Shown here one piece after another: positions 58,771-64,000 of a DNA stretch of 64,000 bases. How positions within the stretch are numbered: position 1 is the first letter of the stretch; each line of letters opens with the position of its first letter. This DNA is from Anastatus disparis (lineage: Eukaryota > Arthropoda > Insecta > Hymenoptera > Eupelmidae). The DNA lies in contig JAFFSR010000237.1 in assembly GCA_017163975.1 (NCBI GenBank), positions 310,001 to 374,000 on the forward strand. Direction: 5' to 3'. The notes beneath the pieces are model-generated. The model saw only the letters and a list, made by a program, of their open reading frames with translations, searched no databases and was not told the DNA's origin. The position numbers and the translations under genes are program-made.

Positions 58771-59110
58771 GTGTGTTGTTTAAGTTTTGTGTGTGTATAT
58801 TAAAAACTTTTTATTTTTAGTTTTAATTCAATTGTATGTTAATTTTAAGAATTTTAGTTTTAGTTTAATTGTGTGTGTTCCCCTTTTTTTTTATGGTATT
58901 AATTTTAAGTTTTGTGTGTATTTTAAAAACTTTTTATTTTTAGTTTTACTTCAATTGTATGTTAATTTTAAAATTTTAGTTTTAGTTTTTGTGTTAATTT
59001 CAAGTTCTGTGTGTATTTTAAAAACTTTTATGTTTTAGATTAAATTGTGTGTGTGTATGTGTGTTAATTTTAAGATCCGCTTGTATTAAAAAACTTTTTT
59101 TTGTAAAAAT
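58771..59110 (+). repeat. Tandem repeat of about 125-bp period in the element centre
   Basis: About two and a half GT/T-rich units each contain TTTTAAAAACTTTTTATTTT-type sequence, TCAATTGTATGTTAATTTTA and TTTAGTTTTAGTTT. It is noncoding; the translation is Phe/Leu/Val-rich. Confidence 0.8.
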
Positions 59111-59643
59111 TGTAAAAAAATTTTTTAAAATAAATGTATAAAACTTAGCGAATGTAGTTATTTATTTCAGCAACCTCTTTCTTAAATTTTTTTAAAAATA
59201 TTTTTCTTGCGTAAATTGAAACTTTGTAGTTATTTTTCAAATAGTATATATAATTAAAATTTGCTGTATAAATATATAATTTCTTTTCTAACGATTAAGT
59301 AAAGGGAAAACTTTTTCTCAACACTCGAGCAATTGGTAAACATATGTAGCTAGAGAAGTCAAAGGTAGCGGTGTAGAAGCTAATAGAGCGGTACGTATCT
59401 TCTTTCAGGTCAGAATTTTTACAACCGCCATACATTTTTTTTATCTGTTTACACTTTTTTCTTTTTAAAATTTTTCTTTCGTTAATTTAAAGAAAACCTC
59501 TTTCATTAATTTTATAATAGAAAATTTATATTTTTGGAAATATTGTAAAATTATTGTAACTTTTAATTTTTTTCATAATTTCGTTTCTTATTTCAGTTTT
59601 AAAATAGTAAATTTATTTACTAGATAAGTAAAGACGATCTAAA
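59111..59643. other. AT-rich unique centre of the Polinton-like element
   Basis: Noncoding sequence between the tandem repeat and the end of the long open frame. No motif recognised. Confidence 0.5.
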
Positions 59644-60654
59644 TCATACTCGTAACTTGCAGACTTCTAACACTTCTCTTGTATTATTACGTACAGGATC
59701 CTTTACGTAATTAAAAATTAATTTGAATTTAATGAGCATTGTTATTTCAACAAATGCCACAATACCTTCTTCGATACCATAGTCGGTATCCAACATTTGC
59801 GTCGCGTTAAAGAACTGTTCTTCCAATTTTTTATGTTGGGTACAGATATTACTGTATCCGTAGACAGGTCTGGCGCATATTCTGTGACTGGGTAGTAGTT
59901 CGAATCCAGTGATTTGACACTCGCACCGGTTCACAAATCTGCATGTTAACAGTTTTTTCATTCCTTTACCGATAGCTGCAATTATGCTGTTCCATATTAT
60001 CACAAGCTTGAATAGTACCATTCTAATCTCTGTTTTATGGTATCTCACTGATACTGAATAGAACACTTTTTTTATCTGCACCCACGACTTTTTAAATACG
60101 CTGGATTTTTCTGGCGTATTTTCATAATAGGTAGAGAGGTTTATAGCACTATGAGCATATCTCCCGTTTATACTTCTTTCGTCGTTTATATTGATTATAT
60201 GGTTATTCTCGTCTAACCGGTAATCTTTGCTAACGTATTCTAGTCTCCTATTCCAATATGCGTGATTATCATCGCGCAATATGCTGAAAAAACGCACATA
60301 GCATTCTCTTACATATAGCTCGACAAACGCTACTAATCCGACGTGCATTATGTGATTATGTTCAGGATCAGGATGGTCTAAGTTGGTCATGTGATATAAT
60401 CTGCAGTGTTGTCCCAACATTTTCTTATGATGTGAACAATACTTTTCTTCAGCACCTTTTACATCACGACTTATGACGATTCTCCCGCATTTTCTCGCTG
60501 GTTGCGATATACACGTAATCACACACCCCACACATTCTCTCACTCTTCTACACGTAAAAACTTTTATCACCCTGTTGGCTATCGTGCTCACTATATCATT
60601 CCATAACAAGACTATTCGGCCCGGGAGAAGGCTCACCTCCCCACGCGTTATATT
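59644..60654 (-). CDS. Open frame with two tandem Cys/His (zinc-type) modules, unknown function
   Basis: An uninterrupted minus-strand frame of 336 codons, the longest in the window. Numbering from the GTG at 60,636, module 1 covers residues 1-105 (LLWNDIV, TCRRVRECVGCVITC, RKCGRIV, KYCSHHKK, ending GLVAFVE). Module 2 covers about 206-300 (VIIWNSI, TCRFVNRCECQITG, RICARPV, NICTQHKK, ending GIVAFVE). The shared pattern C-x5-C-x1-2-C..C..C-x1-2-H suggests metal binding. The linker has Lys/Arg/Tyr-rich segments. There is no ATG between the upstream TAA (60,655-60,657) and codon 73. The GTG overlaps an AG|GTGAGC donor-like site, and an overlapping ATG frame starts at 60,709. True start or splicing is therefore unresolved. 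The first 105 codons lie in the terminal repeat and recur at 58,457-58,770. Confidence 0.6.
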   Translation of the reverse strand, partial: NITRGEVSLLPGRIVLLWNDIVSTIANRVIKVFTCRRVRECVGCVITCISQPARKCGRIVISRDVKGAEEKYCSHHKKMLGQHCRLYHMTNLDHPDPEHNHIMHVGLVAFVELYVRECYVRFFSILRDDNHAYWNRRLEYVSKDYRLDENNHIININDERSINGRYAHSAINLSTYYENTPEKSSVFKKSWVQIKKVFYSVSVRYHKTEIRMVLFKLVIIWNSIIAAIGKGMKKLLTCRFVNRCECQITGFELLPSHRICARPVYGYSNICTQHKKLEEQFFNATQMLDTDYGIEEGIVAFVEITMLIKFKLIFNYVKDPVRNNTREVLEVCKLRV

Positions 60655-61763
60655 TTAAGTAGAACGCAAAAATTAAAGTTTCAAAAAAACAAAATAAATT
60701 TAAACTCATTTTAACGTTTTTTTAGAAAAAAATATTTTAAACTTGATAATATCTAGGATAGTGGACCCAAAAAAAATCAGTCTGACGTCGAGTATTTTCG
60801 GAAAAATATTTACGAGTGAAAATAGACAAAAATTGAAAAAATCCTTTACTTATCTATTTTTCATTTTTTATAACTTACCAAAAAAAAAGTTTATGTGGGG
60901 GTGGCATAGGGTAGCATATGGATTTTATTACACCCTTAGAACATCCTTTAAAAATTTCTAATTCTGTCTTGTCGCATACTTTTACTTTTAAACGCTCAAC
61001 ATGCGAAGTATTGAACGACACATGGTTAAAATTTTTTGACCATCTCAGTCAATACTTCGCATGTTGAGTGTTTAAAAAGAAAAGTATTAAGTTTTCATTA
61101 TCTGCGAAAATTTTCTATCATCTAAAAAAGGAATATGGTGTAAAATGAATTGTATATTACAATATATTTTTTTAAATAATCAATTGAGGGAAGTATTTTC
61201 ATACATTGGTGTAACGCATACACCATCTAAGCATAAGGTGCATGTTAAAGTCGATATAAAAGGTCGGAGATACCGGGCAAGACGGCCATTGGCTATTCTA
61301 TAGGGCATAGTCTCGGTAGTCTTCGGCGCCGTACGACGTGCTTCGGCTTTCCGATCAAAAAATTTGAAATATTCTAAAATTATCTCAAGTGACAAAATAA
61401 GAAAAAATCCCAATATCTTCCTTGTTATTTCTTAAAAAAATTCAATTTTACTAATTTTTTCAATAATTTTTTCAATAATTTACTGTTAGTTATTTTAACA
61501 TTTTTCATTTTTCATTTATTTTATTATTTATTATTAACATTTATTATTTTACAAAATTAATTTTTACTAAATTCTATTTCCCGATAATCGAGAAGCGAGA
61601 TAAGACCGAGCGATAAGGGGCCGCCTCAGACGACCGATCCGACATACTGGTACCCCAGAGACGGCATACTGGTACCCCAGAGAGGGCATACTAATACCCC
61701 AGAGACGGCATACTGGTACCCCGTGACGTCATATGTGTCTCGCATACGTATACCCCTTCTACT
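60323..61763 (-). repeat. Right terminal inverted repeat, 1,441 bp
   Basis: This arm is complementary to the left arm minus its extra 1.5 kb. It carries the 5' portion of the long open frame, the CTCAACATGCGAAGTATTGA hairpin (about 60,990-61,075) and the subterminal GGTACCCC-type array (about 61,637-61,723). Confidence 0.9.
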
Positions 61764-61769
61764 AGTATA

Positions 61770-62005
61770 TTTTTAAAATTATAATTTTTTTTTATCTTTT
61801 TTGATTCATCATTCACGGAGTGTTTAGTTTTGGCTCATATATAGTTTTCGCTTTCTTTTTTTTAATTTATCATTCATGGAACGCCTAGTAGTTGCTTTTT
61901 TACAGTTTTCGTTTTTATTTTTTGAATTACCATTCGTGAAGTATATAGTTTTTGTTTGTTATTGTTTTTCATTAGTACAGATTTAATATGGCGAATTTAT
62001 ATCAC
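61770..62005. other. AT-rich flank with short diverged repeats
   Basis: Imperfect repeats of the form CATTCACGGAGTGTTTAGTTT / CATTCATGGAACGCCTAGTAG / CATTCGTGAAGTATATAGTTT occur at about 60-base spacing. Noncoding. Confidence 0.5.
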
Positions 62006-62160
62006 TCGAGCTATAAAATAGTATAAGATACTCGTGGCTTCAATGTGCCATTATTTCACGGCGTTTAGCAGCCTCGCTACGCTCGGCTGCTAATCTCACG
62101 CCGTCAAATAATGGGCCATTTTAGCCACGAGTATCTTAATATACTATTTTGACCAGCTCG
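62006..62160. repeat. 155-bp near-perfect hairpin
   Basis: The arms TCGAGCTATAAAATAGTAT and AGATACTCGTGGCT pair with AGCCACGAGTATCT and ATACTATTTTGACCAGCTCG. The GC-rich core is AGCAGCC TCGCTACGCTCG GGCTGCT-like. A small MITE or structured-RNA source; no duplication was identified. Confidence 0.8.
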
Positions 62161-64000
62161 CTTAATTTTCAGTTATCTAGATGTAAACTAAAAAAAATCT
62201 TGCATTTAATGATATAAATATTAATTTATATATTTTTTACCAAAAAATTTCCAAAAAGAATGCCGTTTTACCCCAGTTTCCCTTACTTCTAATAATTTTG
62301 TATTAATTTTGTATTATTAAAATCAAAATAACCAAAATAATTAAAAATATCTGTTTATAACAATCATAATATTGTTTTTGAGTTGAATATTTTTTACATT
62401 TGATTATGAAACAACACCTATCTTTAAATAAAAATAGATCAGCACATCTTTTCATTTGGAAAAAAATGACAAAAATAAACGAATACTTTTCGAACGACCG
62501 CTGATATTGAAAAAGAAAATGAATGTCTGAAACCATAGTGTCAATAATGATATTTTTTTTAAATAGTTTAAAGAGATAAGTAGATTTTAACATTACAAAC
62601 ATTTTTCTATATATATTTTCGCTAATAAGTAATATTTAATTAAATGTTTCTTACAACATTAACAAATAAATAGATAATTATGATTATTCTTTTTTAAAAG
62701 ATTTAAAATGTTTTTTTATTTTTAAAACAGATAACATATTTCATTTGATATAATATAAAGTTCAACGCTATATATAATTATATAAAATACATTTGAATCG
62801 TATACTAAATATAAGCTCACAGTTATTTCCAATAGGTAATTAAATACATTCATATCGCAAAATAAATAATTATAAAAAATTATTTATATTATTAAAATTG
62901 TTATGAATCTAACAATCGTTTAAAAAAAAAATTCAATTTCCAAATGATTTTGAAAATGAGCTCCTCCCCCTTTCTCTCAACTCTCTTGAGTGAACGACGC
63001 CACCGCCTACATTTTGCAAAGAGGAAAATTAAATGATAACGATATCCGGGGATCGTATAGCAGACTAGAGACTGTAAGCACACAGGGCGTCGTTACTTCT
63101 CTTTTCTCTATTGCGAATTCGCGTCAGCGAGCGCCATGTTTTCGCGCGAAAATTGTATTCCTTGTTAGAGAGACAGAAAAGCTATTCTCTCGGGTACTTC
63201 GTAAAGTCAGAATTTTTTTTCTCATCGATCCCTATCCTCTAGAAGGTAGCAAAAATCTTGGTTGTTGTCGTCAATATTCGCGGTGACGATACTTGCAACG
63301 GCTAATGGTGCGCTTTCCTTTTTCTTGTTATATTTTTCTGAACAGATTTCGTTCAAAATAACTATATTACTGCTGAATTCATTTCTGAGATATTCGGCGT
63401 TCTTTCTTGACACAAGACAAAAAAATTGAAGGAAAAACGATATCCATTGATTTAGCTAATGACTGTTTTGTGGACAGTATTTTAAATTTAATAATAAAAA
63501 AAAACATTTTTACGATAAAATAAAATAATTTCTGTTCTCATTATTAAAAAACTAAAAATAAATTTGAAGTGATGTAATATATATAAAAAAGAAAAATAAA
63601 TTAATTGAAATGATATATAAAAATTTAAGCAAAATATTACTTGTGTGATTCATCTATGGAAATATAAAATTTAAAGTTAAGGTTAAATTTTTGAAAAATA
63701 ATTGAAAAGAATTATCACTTGGACTTTATTTGTCATACAAAATAATTTTATAAAAACTATTAGATTGAAATAAAAATTGATAGCACTATTTATCACTATT
63801 TATATAAACTATCCACATTATTTTACTTATAAGTATAGATCTAAAATGTCGGTAGCGCATTTCTACTTTGCCTATTAGAGTGATAAATTTAAAATTAGAC
63901 TTCTTGATGTTAAAACTCAAAATTTTCAAGATACGTTATTGTTTTTGTCAGAATTCTCTTTTTCGTAAAAACTTAGATCAGTGCATTGTTTAATTTCAAA
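62161..64000. other. AT-rich noncoding DNA to the window end
   Basis: No supported gene. A mixed-composition island at about 62,960-63,300 contains overlapping open frames on both strands (62,901-63,083 minus, 62,990-63,286 plus) without recognisable domains. It might hold an exon or promoter of a gene outside the window. Confidence 0.5.

Larger units (their letters stand above)
55784..61769. mobile_element. 5,974-bp Polinton/Maverick-like element with 1.44-kb TIRs
   Basis: The element proper is 55,790-61,763, from AGTAGAAGGGGTATACGTAT to its complement, flanked by AGTATA at 55,784-55,789 and 61,764-61,769. A 6-base duplication, 5'-AG/CT-3' ends and kilobase-scale inverted repeats are known traits of Polintons. 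None of their core genes (polymerase, integrase, packaging ATPase, capsid) is present, so it would be nonautonomous. The left arm (55,790-58,770) carries 1,543 bases absent from the right arm (60,323-61,763). The arms differ otherwise by few changes. The unique centre holds a short tandem repeat and most of one long open frame. Confidence 0.75.

Noticed and set aside
58787..59038. Plus-strand Phe/Leu/Val-rich 83-codon frame
   Set aside because: Translation of the 125-bp T-rich tandem repeat in the centre of the Polinton-like element.

Overview
This is eukaryotic, almost certainly insect, genomic DNA. It is strongly AT-rich and full of dinucleotide and TACATA/ATACAC-type microsatellites. It carries a homeobox-gene first exon with a GTAAGT splice donor and poly-N/poly-H tracts, a second gene built of short exons with phase-2 introns, and many arthropod-style transposable elements. 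A hymenopteran such as a parasitoid wasp is plausible, but the sequence alone does not prove it. There is no bacterial operon structure, rRNA, functional tRNA or CRISPR array.

Region 1 (1 to about 34,000) is sparse. Its one confident host gene is the first coding exon (16,479-16,974, minus strand) of a paired-like homeobox gene, best matched to the Vsx/Chx10 visual system homeobox family. No homeobox exon is recognisable downstream on the minus strand, so positions 1-16,478 probably lie inside a very long first intron. A CpG-rich block at 19.13-19.44 kb is a candidate promoter area. The rest is AT-rich noncoding DNA with microsatellites, two copies of a tRNA-derived SINE (22.3 and 25.5 kb) and small dyads.

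Region 2 (about 34,000-46,500) is a nested transposon stack. A decayed non-LTR retrotransposon (minus strand, about 40.6 to 34.7 kb: ORF1 with a CCHC-like knuckle, APE endonuclease, reverse transcriptase) has been hit by three later insertions: a solo LTR (5-bp duplication), a SINE (15-bp duplication) and a 2,071-bp near-perfect palindrome (TAA duplication). In the two cases followed through codons, the solo LTR and the palindrome, the host frame continues once the insertion and one target copy are discounted. Next comes a CAT/AAC microsatellite split by a second copy of the same SINE. A decayed Gypsy-type LTR element (plus strand, RNase H, integrase and one extra ORF) follows, and its RNase H region is split by a 1,066-bp palindrome (TGA duplication).

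Region 3 (46,400-55,740) holds a divergent pair of chromatin-type genes. On the minus strand is a KDM4-like JmjC domain with the Fe(II) and 2-oxoglutarate residues kept, followed by C2H2 fingers. On the plus strand is a six-exon gene ending in a PHD finger. Both have a few disabling lesions. A 3.7-kb compound palindrome with a two-type tandem array follows, then a Mutator-like transposase exon. I infer that these are cargo or remains of mobile elements.

Region 4 (55,790-61,763) is a 5,974-bp element with about 1.44-kb terminal inverted repeats, AGT...ACT termini and a 6-bp AGTATA duplication, which are Polinton/Maverick-like features. It has one long open frame of two duplicated Cys/His modules and no usable ATG at its start. 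The left arm carries about 1.5 kb absent from the right arm, including a relative of the 11.2-kb repeat and a 437-bp palindromic MITE. The window ends in AT-rich noncoding DNA with one more 155-bp hairpin. The unusual density of long, fresh-looking palindromes from 34 to 62 kb is the most remarkable property of the window.
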